Source: Odontocerum albicorne
Lineage: Eukaryota; Arthropoda; Insecta; Trichoptera; Odontoceridae
Direction: 5' to 3'
DNA length: 64,000 bases
Assembly: GCA_949825065.1 (NCBI GenBank)
Contig: OX463839.1
Span: 32,249,540-32,313,539, forward strand
Of this stretch, positions 1 through 11,800 are shown piece after piece. The notes beneath the pieces are model-generated. The model was not told the origin of the DNA. It was given only the letters and a program-made list of their open reading frames with translations, and searched no databases. Position 1 is the stretch's first letter; each line of letters opens with the position of its first letter. A program made the position numbers and the translations under genes.

Positions 1-545
1 TGATTCGGTGGTGTTAAGCGGGTGGGTGATCCGTTATTCAGTACGCAAAGTTGAAAATCGTCCAGAATATTCATAATTTCGGCTCCAAATCTACATGCTC
101 TAGGTGATCCCCATAGCGTGTGATGGGAGTTCATATCCCCAAGTAAGATGATGGGATGAGGTAGTGTTGATATTATATTTCTAAGTTGTGAGATGATGAT
201 GGATGACGGGCGCGGGATATAAATTGTTATATACGTAATATTCTGGACTCTCGCAGCGACTGCATTGAAGCTGGCGTCCCGAGAACCCAGAACCACTTGC
301 GTATATGGAATGGATGATAAGATGAAAAGGGCTGCTCCACCCCTTCCATCCGCCCTATCGTCTCGTAGCCACGAGTACCCGGGAACATTAAATAATGCCC
401 CCGGAGATAGCCATGTCTCCGAGACGGCGGCCAAAGATGGGCAGAACTCACCTAGCATCAGAAGAAATTCAGCCTTGTTGGAGGGGAGGCTACGACTATT
501 CCATTGCAATATTCTTGATGATAGGTGAGATTTTCTTTCGGCCAT
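1..545 (-). CDS. LINE ORF2, N-terminal endonuclease (partial, runs off window)
   Basis: Starts at the ATG on 543-545 and stays open to base 1 with no stop in the 181 codons visible. Motifs of the APE-like endonuclease are present in order: ILQWNSRSL at the N-terminus, VSETWLSPG, GYSWLRDDRADGRGGAALF, and LLGDMNSHHTLWG, whose Asp and His fit the active site. Reverse transcriptase would lie beyond the window. It starts 9 bp after the ORF1 stop, so it is probably translated by reinitiation. Confidence 0.88.
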   Translation of the reverse strand, partial: MAERKSHLSSRILQWNSRSLPSNKAEFLLMLGEFCPSLAAVSETWLSPGALFNVPGYSWLRDDRADGRGGAALFILSSIPYTQVVLGSRDASFNAVAARVQNITYITIYIPRPSSIIISQLRNIISTLPHPIILLGDMNSHHTLWGSPRACRFGAEIMNILDDFQLCVLNNGSPTRLTPPN

Positions 546-554
546 TTTTAATAT

Positions 555-2057
555 TTAATTAAGGGAGGTCGGTCCGGACCTTCCTTGTATTGCATCTGTT
601 TCTTCAGATGTGTTAATTTGGTAAGTTAAATTTTGTGTTTCGTTTAATATTTCTTTGGCAACGTTGGACGGTATATGAGGAGAATTGTATAAAAGACCAG
701 AGATGAGTGATATGAGTTTATTTAATGTTGAAGAAATGTTTGTATCTAGTGATTGTGCAGTGATTGGAGTGTCTCGAGGGAGGCCACATCCATTAAGAAG
801 ATTTGTGTTTGGACGCCATAAGAGGCCCTCAATCTCCCTCTTCGTCGAAGGAGTGATATGAGGGCGAAAAGTGGGACCTGATGGTTTGGTGGCATTTAAC
901 ATTTTTGGTTTCCACGACTTATGGTGGTTAGCAGAGGGTGTATTTTGGGAAAGTGGGTGCGAGATTTGTTCACCGTGTGCCGTAACTTCGGCGAAGGATT
1001 TCACAGAGGTTGGGGTGGATTTGGATGCTTCCTGGTAAGACATATTCTGGTCAGTCATAAGGCGTTTTATATTTGTTTGTCTAGTGAATTCCGGGCAGGA
1101 TCTATCCACTGCCGTATGACGCCCACCGCATGTAATACATGTTGGAGCCGTTACGGAGCAGGTTTCACCGAGGTGAGATTGGCCACATTTGAAGCAACGT
1201 GCAGATGATCTGCATTGTTGCTTCGTGTGTCCAAAACGGAGGCACTGGAAACACTGTATGGTTGGGAAATAGTACTTTTCTACCACTAAAGAGTTGTAGA
1301 AAGCATAGACCCTCTGAGGTAGGACCTGTCCGTCAAAAGTTAGTACCACTGTTTGTGTAGGGACCCATGTCACACCATCTGAGTTGGTTATTTTGCGGTT
1401 AAGTCTTCTGGCTTTCTGGACGGTACTCTGGTACTCCTCCGGTACTTCCAGGTTTTCTATAATTTCCTCCTCCTTCCATTCAACCGGGATTCCTCTTACG
1501 AGGCCCATTTTGGTGACCATGAAAGAAGGAATAAATGATTTAAATCCATACTCGGCAAGGGCTCCATTTTGAAGGAAATTATTAGCTGATGGGAATTTAT
1601 CGAAAGCTACAGCCAATCTATTTCGGCCTATTAATTTTATGCCGTTTCTTGGCGAAATGTCCGGAATTTTATTTTTTTTAAGAAACATCCCAAAGGAAAT
1701 TGAGTTGATGGATGTTCCTGGTGACTCTGAAGTTTTTTGTACATGTACCACGTAAGGGGATCGGTCATGTTTGCCGTATTCCCTTACCTGGGGAGAAGAC
1801 GGGGTTGTTGGAGGTATAGGTGAGGATGTTGTAGGAGTTGTGACTGTTTGAGGTATTTCAGATGTTACATTAAGAGGGGTTATCTTTCTTTCCGGTGATT
1901 CTTGGCGGCTCCCTGGCTTTAGGTTCCTCGTTCTCTTTCGTTTGGTTTTATTTTTCACTTCTGTGAAGGACGAGACCGGGATTTCCTCTTCAGTCAACAG
2001 CTCACTATCAGAGTTTAAATCTGGTGGTTTGGGATCAGGAGGTTTGTGTGGAATCAT
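555..2057 (-). CDS. LINE ORF1, gag-like nucleic-acid-binding protein
   Basis: An uninterrupted 500-codon frame. The N-terminal ~110 residues are Pro/Ser/Thr-rich and basic. A central globular region (about 115-265) follows, then three zinc knuckles: C269-C272-H277-C282, C288-C291-H295-C300 and C307-C310-H314-C321. The tail (322-500) is Ser/Thr/Asn-rich and disordered-looking. Three consecutive CCHC knuckles are typical of ORF1 proteins of Jockey, I and R1-type LINEs, which coat the element RNA. The absence of stops suggests recent insertion. Confidence 0.88.
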   Translation of the reverse strand: MIPHKPPDPKPPDLNSDSELLTEEEIPVSSFTEVKNKTKRKRTRNLKPGSRQESPERKITPLNVTSEIPQTVTTPTTSSPIPPTTPSSPQVREYGKHDRSPYVVHVQKTSESPGTSINSISFGMFLKKNKIPDISPRNGIKLIGRNRLAVAFDKFPSANNFLQNGALAEYGFKSFIPSFMVTKMGLVRGIPVEWKEEEIIENLEVPEEYQSTVQKARRLNRKITNSDGVTWVPTQTVVLTFDGQVLPQRVYAFYNSLVVEKYYFPTIQCFQCLRFGHTKQQCRSSARCFKCGQSHLGETCSVTAPTCITCGGRHTAVDRSCPEFTRQTNIKRLMTDQNMSYQEASKSTPTSVKSFAEVTAHGEQISHPLSQNTPSANHHKSWKPKMLNATKPSGPTFRPHITPSTKREIEGLLWRPNTNLLNGCGLPRDTPITAQSLDTNISSTLNKLISLISGLLYNSPHIPSNVAKEILNETQNLTYQINTSEETDAIQGRSGPTSLN

Positions 2058-2720
2058 TTTGCCTACGTACTAAAAAAAAAAAAAGAAAGAGAAAAAAAGC
2101 GACACGAGGAAAAAAAAATTTGAAGAGAGAAAAAACAAACTACCTACCTTTGGATCTACGATGAAATCAACCACAAATATGTACACAATCTAAGTTAAAA
2201 TACAATACGTATATGAATAATGGTAGTATGAACGATTATTTGTTATATGATTTAAATTAAGGTGAATTTAGTGTAAAAAAAGTTAGTATTTTTTTTTAAC
2301 TGACAATCTACAACTTTCCCGGGCCGACGACCAGAGACAATCATCTATTTACCTATCCATTTAAAATATAATTTCATGATTTGTGACGTTTGCCACCACA
2401 GAAAAATGACAGCCAAACTGCGTGATCTGTGGTCATATTTGTGAATGACAATTTATTTTATTGTATATTTCAAATAAAGTCATGAGTTTTATATTCGCTT
2501 TCAGAAGCTTCTGGAATTGTGATTTAGTCGTATAACTAGATATATTTTTATTTGTTATTTTTACAAGGATTTGTGAAGTGTTGACTAAATCATCCATATA
2601 ACAAATTGCGATGCGATTCAGTATCAAATAATTACTATGAAATATTTCATTACTTAACCTTTGGGTTAATAAACGTAGAAATTAATTCACAATTTAGGCA
2701 AATATAACAATATATTCAAA
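2058..2720. promoter_or_regulatory. Region between LINE 5' end and Ube3c start codon
   Basis: It holds the presumed LINE leader (A-rich on + at 2070-2115) and the presumed 5' UTR and promoter of Ube3c. A small GC-rich island lies near 2315-2335 in otherwise AT-rich DNA. No TATA box can be assigned with confidence. Confidence 0.35.
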
Positions 2721-2846
2721 ATGTATTCGTTTGAAGGAGACTTTAGAAGAAAACCTCAACAAAATTTAGCTGGAGCAAGTGCTAGACAAAATTTGAGTAG
2801 AGATGCTCTGTTACAAAAAGCTCAACAGGAACGAATAAAAAGAGAA
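2721..2846 (+). CDS. Ube3c: Ube3c coding exon 1 (residues 1-42)
   Basis: It opens with ATG and encodes MYSFEGDF and a basic, Gln/Arg-rich helix ending KRE. The donor is GTAAAT at 2847 and the phase is 0. The longer open frame past the donor is intronic. Confidence 0.93.
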
Positions 2847-5800
2847 GTAAATCAAATTAATATGTTCAATTTTATCATACTTATTATGTGGGATAGAATA
2901 TTTTTCAAGGTTATATGATACTTAGGATTTGAATATTTATTTTACTTAATTGTTAAATAAAAGTGCAGTTCAAAATAAACTAATACTTCAGTCACGTTAG
3001 CTGTTTGGATTGTTGTTTTTTTTAATTGTAGACATCATATACAGAGCAAGATTGTCACATTAAAGCTAATTTTGAGAAAATTGCATTACGAGCTGAATAA
3101 TTCTGCCTCTTTTCATTGAATGCTTTCATCTTCAAGTAGTTTGCTATACACATGTTTGTTTCAAATAAAATACATCAGTAGATTTAATAAATCATAAAAT
3201 ATCTGGCATTTCTCCTTTTCGTGTAATCTTTCATTTGAGAAGAATAAACTGGCTATATATAGCTCCTAATAACTCCAGGATTTGTTGATAGTTGAAAGGA
3301 CAATTTGAGCTTCAAGTTTTTTTGATACACAATATTGATCTTAGATATATGTAGAATTATGTCCGCAATACTACCATAACATACATCACAGTTGAAAATA
3401 TATTCTACCATTTTACATATTCCCATCATAATAGTGGGTGCCAATCCTAAGTTAGAACACCCTTGAGGAGAGTTTGCTGTCCAAACGGCACTATATACAT
3501 TATCCTTTTATATTATTATTAACAAGGTATTTGTTATCAAGGTAAGGTTATTCAGAACAGAAATGTAGGAAAATCTATAATTTAGTTAGACAATTTCTGT
3601 TAATATTCATATTGACCAATTCTTTTCAATGATAGATATTAGAAAACTGCCTTCCAAAGATCATAAAAATGAATGCGACAACAGAACAGATAATCCTATA
3701 GATACCATTTTTATACTTTAAATGTAACTATATAAAGTTGTAAAAATTCAATGTAGACTTCCCACTGAGTTACAAGGAGTCATCAGATTTCAGTGGGGTT
3801 TCTATAACGTGTCGTCAATTAAGTTTAAAAGTGTGAAATATATTAAATTAACACCATTGATGACACACAGTGTAATATGAGCATATATCTTACTGCAAAT
3901 GACACATTTAAATTTAAAAACTTTTTAGAAACTTGTAGAAATGGTAGTGATAGCTGACACTTGATAATTTTTTTTGATAGATAAATATAATAATTTTTTC
4001 ATGTTAACATAACAAGTTCATCAAGGTATTGAATATTCATATTTTTTTCTTTTTCTAGGAATACAGAAGGCGTTTAAATAGTACAATAAAAATTCAGGCA
4101 TATGTCAGAAGTTTTATCACAAGAATTAGATGTAAACAAAATGAACGATTACAGTTTGACTCAACTGTACAACAAAACAATACTCTTGGAGAAGAACAGA
4201 TGATTATTTTGATACGAAGGCTATTATTTTTTTATGATCAACAGAAAGACTCTTCTAGACTGGTATGTATTTGGCTTTGGTTTTATTTTCAGTACATAAC
4301 TTGTGACAGTTTTTTCAGAGTTAGATTCATTAAATATATACATACATGTATATACAAATTTGCAAACTTGATTAGATTATTTCATTGTGAAAATATTGCA
4401 TTAGTGAATTTTAAAATATAATATAAATTAATTTGGATGTTTAAATATTGATTATGCTCTTAACAAAATATCAAACTGTCAATTGAAATTAAAAATATTC
4501 TCTAATTTTGAATTTTTAAAAATCAATTTAAAACAAAAAAAATTGATAACAATATTTTTGCAGTGTGACTTTGTATACATGTAAAAAATGGAACATGACA
4601 TCTTCAGCGTTAGAATATTTAATTTTCTTTCTCTCAAAACATGGAAACTGTTTTCTCAGGAAATTATTATCATAGATGGGTAGCATAAATGCTGTTAGCA
4701 TTTATATGAAGTTTAACTGTTATACGAGGGTAGTCCGATAAGTACTTAGCTTACAAAAGACTAACAAAAATTTTGGAAAAGTGGCGATTTATTTCTCAAC
4801 ATAATCTCCTTTGAGTTCGATACACTTGACCCAGCGATGCTCCAACTTCTTTAACCCGTCTGAAAAATACGTTTTCAGAAGGTCTGCAAAGTAGGCCTCC
4901 GTGGCGGCGATAACCTCCTCATTCGACTCAAATTTCTGCCCGGCGAGTGACTTTCAAATTTGGAAACAAAAAGAAGTCGCACGGGGCCAAATCCGGAGAA
5001 TGCGGTGGATGGGGCAGCAGTTTGTAGCCTAATTCTACCAATTTGGCCGTGGCGACGGCGGAAGTGTGAGCCGGTGCGTTGTTATGATGGAAGAGCACTT
5101 TTTTCTTCGCCAAATGGGGACGTTTTTTCTGCAATTTGGCGTCGAATCGGCCCAATAATTCGGCATAGTAGAGCCCTGTGACCATTTTGCCCTTCTCCAG
5201 GAAGTCGATGTAGATCACACCTTTTGAATCCCAGTAAACGGTGAGACCATCACCTTTTCGACCGATAGGACAGTCTTCGCCTTCTTCGGAGCACGTTCGC
5301 TGGGTGAAGTCCACTGTTTCGACTGTTCTTTGGTCTCGGGTGTGTACCAGTGTATCCATGTTTCGTCGACGGTCACGAAACGACGCAGAAACTCCTTCGG
5401 GTTGCGCTTAAACATCGTCAAACACTGCTCTGAAGTGGTCTCACGGTTGCGCTTGTTGTCCGGAGTGAGCAAATGCGGCACCCATCGCGCCGCGGGCTTT
5501 CTCATGCCCAATACTTCATGCAGGATATGACCCACGCGGTCCTTTGAGATGCCTACTGTCTCAGCTATCTCGCGCACCTTCAATCGGCGGTCTGCCAATG
5601 CGAGATTGTGGATTTTTGTCACGTTATCCTCCGTGGTAGCCGTTTTCGGGGCACCTTGGCGTGGCTCATCAAAAATCGACATGCGACCATGTTTAAACTC
5701 GTTAAACCAATTTTTGACGGTCGCCATCTAAGGAGAAGAGTCACCGTACACAGCATCCAAGCGCACTTTGATTTCGCTGCGCGATTTCCCTTTCAAAAAC

Positions 5801-8800
5801 AAGAATCGAATCACCGACCGACATTGCTCTTTTTCCATTTTTCTCAAATCCGCGGACACGCTCGCTTCCATACGTGGTCAAAACAAAACTACGCGACCGA
5901 TTCGGCTGAAATTTTGACAGTAGCTATCAACGAGAATGTATTACGCGATAAAAAATTGCTCTTGTGATAGTGGTGCCATCGGGCGGTGAGCCTAAGTACT
6001 TATGGGACCGCCCTCGTATGTTCATGAAGAAATGCTTTATTTTGTTGGAATGGAGACATTTTACGTTTTCTATAAAAGCAAAATCATTTGCTCAAATATT
6101 TTTAGCACAGGTTTTCAATGAATAATCTATTATAATCACAGATAACGGATAATTGTCTGGAGTTAAAGTTTCTCTGAATATAAATAATTAGACACACCAT
6201 CATGCCATGTTCGTTTTAGGCCAGACAGTGAAGACAGATCTCTACATCTCCCTATAATCACCATATATTTATAATAAATAGTATTAAAATTTGTAGAAAA
6301 CGCATGCGATATCACACCCACATTACAATTCTGCAAAACCTTGAGTGGTTCACATATTATTTTTTTTCAGATCTATATATCACAGCAACTTTTAAAACAA
6401 TGGACCAAAGTTTTACAAGGTGGCAATTCTTTTCTACAAATTAGACGACTTTTGGCTTTACATTTAAAGTTACTTAATTCGCAGAAAACGCAGGTTTATA
6501 ATATTTTTTACCTATACATTCATCAATAATTTCATAATTCTTCAAGAATTTTCCTTAAACTTGCTACTTTTTTCTTTCTCACCAGGTTGATTGTGAAGGA
6601 TAATTTTGGCAATACTGTTGCCAAACTGACGTTTTTTTTTTTAAATATGTCCTTAAATTTAGATTTAAAATTGTGAATTGTGAAGTGAATATTATCACCC
6701 TCAAATTTCAGCGTCGAAGACAAGCCTCGCTCTGGACTACCAAAAAAATTCGAGGACAAATAATTAAAGGCATTACTCGAAGAAGATCAGAGTCAAACGC
6801 AAGAGGAGCTTGCAGAATCATTGGGAATGACTCAACAAGCCGTTTCCGTACGATTGAGAGCCATGGGAATGATTCAAAAACAAGGAAATTGGGTGCCTTA
6901 TGAACTGAAACCGAGAGACGTTGAAAGACGATTTTTCACTTGCGAGCAGCTGATTCAAAGGCAACAAAGAAAAGGTTTTTTGCATCGGATTGTAACTGGA
7001 GATGAGAAGTGGATATTCTACGACAACCCCAAGAAAAAATACTACGCTAAGCCCGGTCAATCGTTGCCATCGACCTCAACATCAACACAAAAATCGAACA
7101 TACATGGTTCGAAGATCATGCTCTGTATCTGGTGGGACCAAAGGGGTGTTGTTTACTATGAGGTGCTGAAACCTGGCGATTCCATTACGGGTGATCGGTA
7201 TCGGCTACAATTAATTCGTTTGAGCCGTGTATTGCGAAAAAAACGTCCGGAATACGAGCAAAGACATGATAAAGTTATTCTTCTTCATGACAACGCTCGG
7301 CCTCATGTCGCAAAAGTCGTAAAAAAATATTTGGAAATGCTCAAATAGGATGTTTTACCACACCCGCCGTATTCCCCGGACATTGCTCCTTCTGATTACT
7401 GGTTGTTCCGAAGGATGCAGCACGATTTGGCAGGTCACCGGTTCACTTCTTTCGTAGAAACCGAAAATTGGCTCCAAACTTGGATCGCTTCAAAAGACGA
7501 GTTATTTTTTCGAGATGGAATTCGAAAATAGTCTGAGAGATGGGAAAAAGTAGTAGCCAGCGATAGACAATACTTTAATTGATCTGTTCATTCATTTTGT
7601 TTAGAAATAAATGCATTTTTGAACACAAAAAAACGGACCGACTCTTTATTAAAATTTTTCTAAGTTTATTAAGTATTGCAAGGTAATAGTGTGTTTTGTT
7701 ACATGTTGCAGGGACGTGATTCCTTAGCTGTTCCACTTAGGATGTTGGAAGTATTCACAAGTACGGACACTATAAATTCTCTTATGAATTCAGATTTAGC
7801 AAATAATACAATAGCGGAAACTCTATTGTATCTCATCAAACGAGGTATGTATTTTTATACACAAAATTAGGAGAACTTCAAATAAACTGCAAAATATATT
7901 TTAGACTACTTTGCTTCTGAAATTTTGATACTTCCTGAAATTTATTATGTTGTTGAATGATTTAGTATTGAAAAAATAATTATGGTTTAATGATTAAAAA
8001 TGAAGCAATTAGTAGCAAAAAGTAAAAAATAATTCAATAAGATTTGATCAACTTTCCAAAATAAAATTTAGGTTCTCCTGCCAGTATCTCTCTAGACTTT
8101 CTTATAAAGTCAGGGTTGCCATACTCCTCTCACAAAATTTAGTTAAATATTATCTTTAAAAAGTAATAATGCCTACATTTCAAACAATATTTTTAAATAA
8201 AAAAAAATAAAAAAATGTTATATCAGTAATATTTTAATTCTTCTATGACTATTTAGGTGAACATATTCAAGATTTGGAGTTAAAATTACCTTATAGTAAA
8301 TGGTATAGGATCTTAATTGCAATGTGATGCTTAAATTTTTTTGTGATGGAAATTGTGATAATTTTTAGTAAAGTATTAGGTATGTATTGTACCATTTTGA
8401 AATCCTGACTAAACAGGCCATCTTTTGATGTAACTTGCCTGGTTAGCGTAGTACATTATTTTTACATTATGATGAGTTCAAGTTAGCTGATAAAAATATT
8501 ATTTTTTATGATCGGACAAAAACTATTTTTTTTTCGAATGTGAAGGTTTTTGTTTAGTTTTATATCGGACTCCGACTAATAGCAGGGCTATCTAGGATAG
8601 CGATACAACCATGAAAATCATAAAATATGGCAATTTGTAGTCACAGCATATAAACATTTAGCACAGGGTAGCTACTTTCACAATTTTTAAAGAAATGCCT
8701 ATAACTCGAAAAGTATAAGGTTTTTGCAACAATTTTTTTTTTAACTCTAAACTGTCATAAGCTGGCCTTAATTGCAATGCGATGCTTAAATTTTTTTGTG

Positions 8801-11800
8801 TCTCGATACTGGCTTGACGTCGAGTTACTTGACAGCCTATATATGTTCACCTAAATAGTCATTTAAGAATTGAAATATTACTGTACTTAAATAGATTATT
8901 TTAACATTTTTGGGTATATATTATATACAGGTACTCCTCATTTAAGATCGAATTCAGTTCCTATGACTAGGTATTTAAGTGAATTAATATGCGAGGAGTT
9001 TAATCAGTTTTATTTATTCTGAATAAAGAAAAGGTCTAAAGGAAAATAAAACTTCATGACTTTGTTTCAATTTAAATCTTTTACATATTACAGAACATAA
9101 AAATACAATCACCAAAAATTATAAAAATGTACCAGAAAAATTCAAGTTCATTCGTAAAATTCAGATTAACATTTTCACTATCGAATCCTTCTTAGTATGG
9201 TAGTGGTTCGAGGTTATCAGTTTCATCATTAGAGTTATCAGCAGGGTTATCAGCAGGGTTATCGGTAAGGGAGATGACAGCTAATAAATTAAAGTACTTG
9301 TAGGGGTAGGGGTCCTGGGTGTAGCTTTCGAACAATCTCGTTAGTATGATCTGCTTTGTAAGTTTTCCCTTCATAAATTTCACGATAGCATTGTAAAAGT
9401 TCATTCATTTGCCGGTTCACGAAAGTGAACCGTTCAACATTCAGATCCATGCCCTCTAGTTCTAATATAGCCACATTCAATTTCGAAAACACACTAGATA
9501 ACCCCTTTACAGTGAACTTCTTTTTTTCTTATTCGATTCTTTCCTCTTCTTACTCTTCCAAGTGCTGCTGCGCTTCCAACTGTATCTTAATCTTTGTTAG
9601 CTCTTTCTCGGCGTATCCCATTAATTCTTCAATGTCTTCCATTTCAACATCTAAATTAAGCATGTTAGCAAGTTCAATAATTGTTTTATGACATCAATAT
9701 GCTCGTCTTTGTCAAACCCTTTTTCCATTTTTTCAATATGCCTTGCATGCATTTTTCTGTCACTCCCTCCCAAGCTGATTCAATGTTCTTTATGCAGTGT
9801 AAAATGTATGATTTCCAAAAAATCACAAAGGGGTTACTTCATCACTTTCTATTGCTGCTACAGCTTTGGAAAAAGTTATGCTCAAATAGTACACTTTGAA
9901 CATAGTTATAGCCCCCTGGTCCTTTGGCTGTAGGATAGCAGTCATGTTTTTAGACTGATACGCTACTTTTACATCAGGGTGTAGATCATCAAGATGCTGG
10001 TGGTGGCCTGGGGCATTATCAAGCATGAGGATAGTTTTAAAGAGAATGAATGCCCTTTTCCAGACAATAATGCTTAACCGAGGGTATGAAGTAGTTCATG
10101 AACCAATCCTCACTTAAAGTTTGCTTCATCCGTGCCTTGTTATTTGCATGATAGTAAACGAGCTACGTGTGCTTACTAACCTACTTCAATACACTACACG
10201 TGGGTTCTCGGGGCGATAGATGAGGAAAGGCTTTAACTTGAACTTTGACCAGCAACATTACATTAGATGTTGGGAGGAAATGCCTTGAAACCGAGCTTCT
10301 TTGTGTATATATTATAGGACCTTTCGGGCACTTTTTTTCAAAAACGTTCAGTTTCATCCACATTGAAGATCTGTTCCAGGCGGTAGGTGCCTTTCTCAAT
10401 AACGTCATCAAATTGGTTAACATTTTTTTTCTGCTGCTTCTAAGTCCATGCTTGCACCCTCACCACTGATACTCCGATTATGCAGGTCGAATCTCCGACG
10501 AAACCATTAACACCATCCATGGCTTACTTTAAACGCTTCCGTTGATTCTTCGCCTTCGCACACCTTCAAAGTCTCAAAGATGCTGTGTGTCTTAGCTTGA
10601 ATTATAGAAAAGGCTCATCGGCATTCTTTTTTGCATGTAGGTTAAACCAGATTGCCAGTAATTTCTCAATTTCATGAATGAGGCCTTTTCGCTGCCTAGT
10701 TATTATGGCTTCAAATACTGTTGATGCTTTCACAGCCTCTTTCACTCTATATTGATCCTTCAAGATCGTCGAAACAGTCTAATGCGCCAGCTCCAAGCCA
10801 CGTATTATTGCTTTAACTCTTTTACCAGCTTCATAGTCATTTATGATCTTTATTGTCGTCTTAAGATTAATAGCCTTCCTTAGGTTCTTGGCACCTTTCT
10901 CCTGATGACGCTATTCTCTTCCTTTTTGCCAACATCTTGAACTATGGAGTGCACAATAATGTACAAATTTATAAACTAAATATGTAGTCTTGGAGATTGC
11001 GAACGAGACTAAGACTGAGAAAGGGGATTCCCGAGATTGAAACTGAGAAAGAGGATTCCCAGCACGGAAAGTTGGTCGTAAATCCGAACAGTCATTAAGT
11101 GAGGAGTACCTGTACACAAACATTGCTTAGCTTCGCCCACACTTTGACAAAGTCATTGTATGACGAAACAGTGTTACTGAGTAAATAAATAATTAAAGGA
11201 TAGAACTATCAATGTGTTTAATTTTGATTTTCTTATTTTATTTATCTTGTTTTTAAGCAATTGCTGGGAAATAATGAGGGCATTTTCTTCTAAACGAGGA
11301 ATTGCTTGTGATGAATTATTAATTGATTTTATTAATTTTGATATATGCGTTCACTTAAAAAAATGTTAAGGAGATGTAAATGCTTCTATTTATTCAGCTT
11401 ACCTATTATCAGAAAAAAATCTTATGGATTTTACAATAAATATTAAAAAGTACAGTTTTATGGTCACAATTTAACATTAGTTTATTGCTATAAAATCTCT
11501 TTTAAGAAAAACATATGTTATTGCTGTCAAATGTGTAGGTACATAAAATAAGTATATTATTTATAAACGTATTATGCAGTACTATGTAGAAAAATTAATC
11601 ATACTTGATTTGACAGGTTATTTCAGGGAAATAAGGCTGCTGCTAGAGAACAAGACTCCTTCATTGTATGGTCCTTCGCCAAATCCGCCCACTCCCCTTG
11701 CTGCTTCGTTATTTCATCTCATGCAGAGGCCATTTCCGTTTATAGATAAAGACAGCATATCACAATACAGGTTTACACTTATAACAATATGATAAATAAT

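Larger units (their letters stand above)
1..2160 (-). mobile_element. Jockey/I-type non-LTR retrotransposon, 5' part
   Basis: Minus-strand LINE with ORF1 (gag-like, three CCHC knuckles) followed 9 bp later by ORF2 (APE-type endonuclease), the layout of the I/Jockey superfamily. The element continues past base 1. Its exact 5' end is not visible; 2160 is a guess based on the A/T-rich leader upstream of ORF1. Both ORFs are open as far as seen, so the copy is young. It stands head to head with Ube3c, its 5' end about 0.6 kb from that gene's ATG. Confidence 0.85.

Noticed and set aside
2433..2627. Short minus-strand frame upstream of Ube3c
   Set aside because: AT-driven frame with no motif; it overlaps the presumed promoter region.
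2847..2918. Extension of exon 1 frame past 2846
   Set aside because: The GTAAAT donor and the exact in-frame join to exon 2 (KRE-EYRRRL), conserved in UBE3C, show this is intron.
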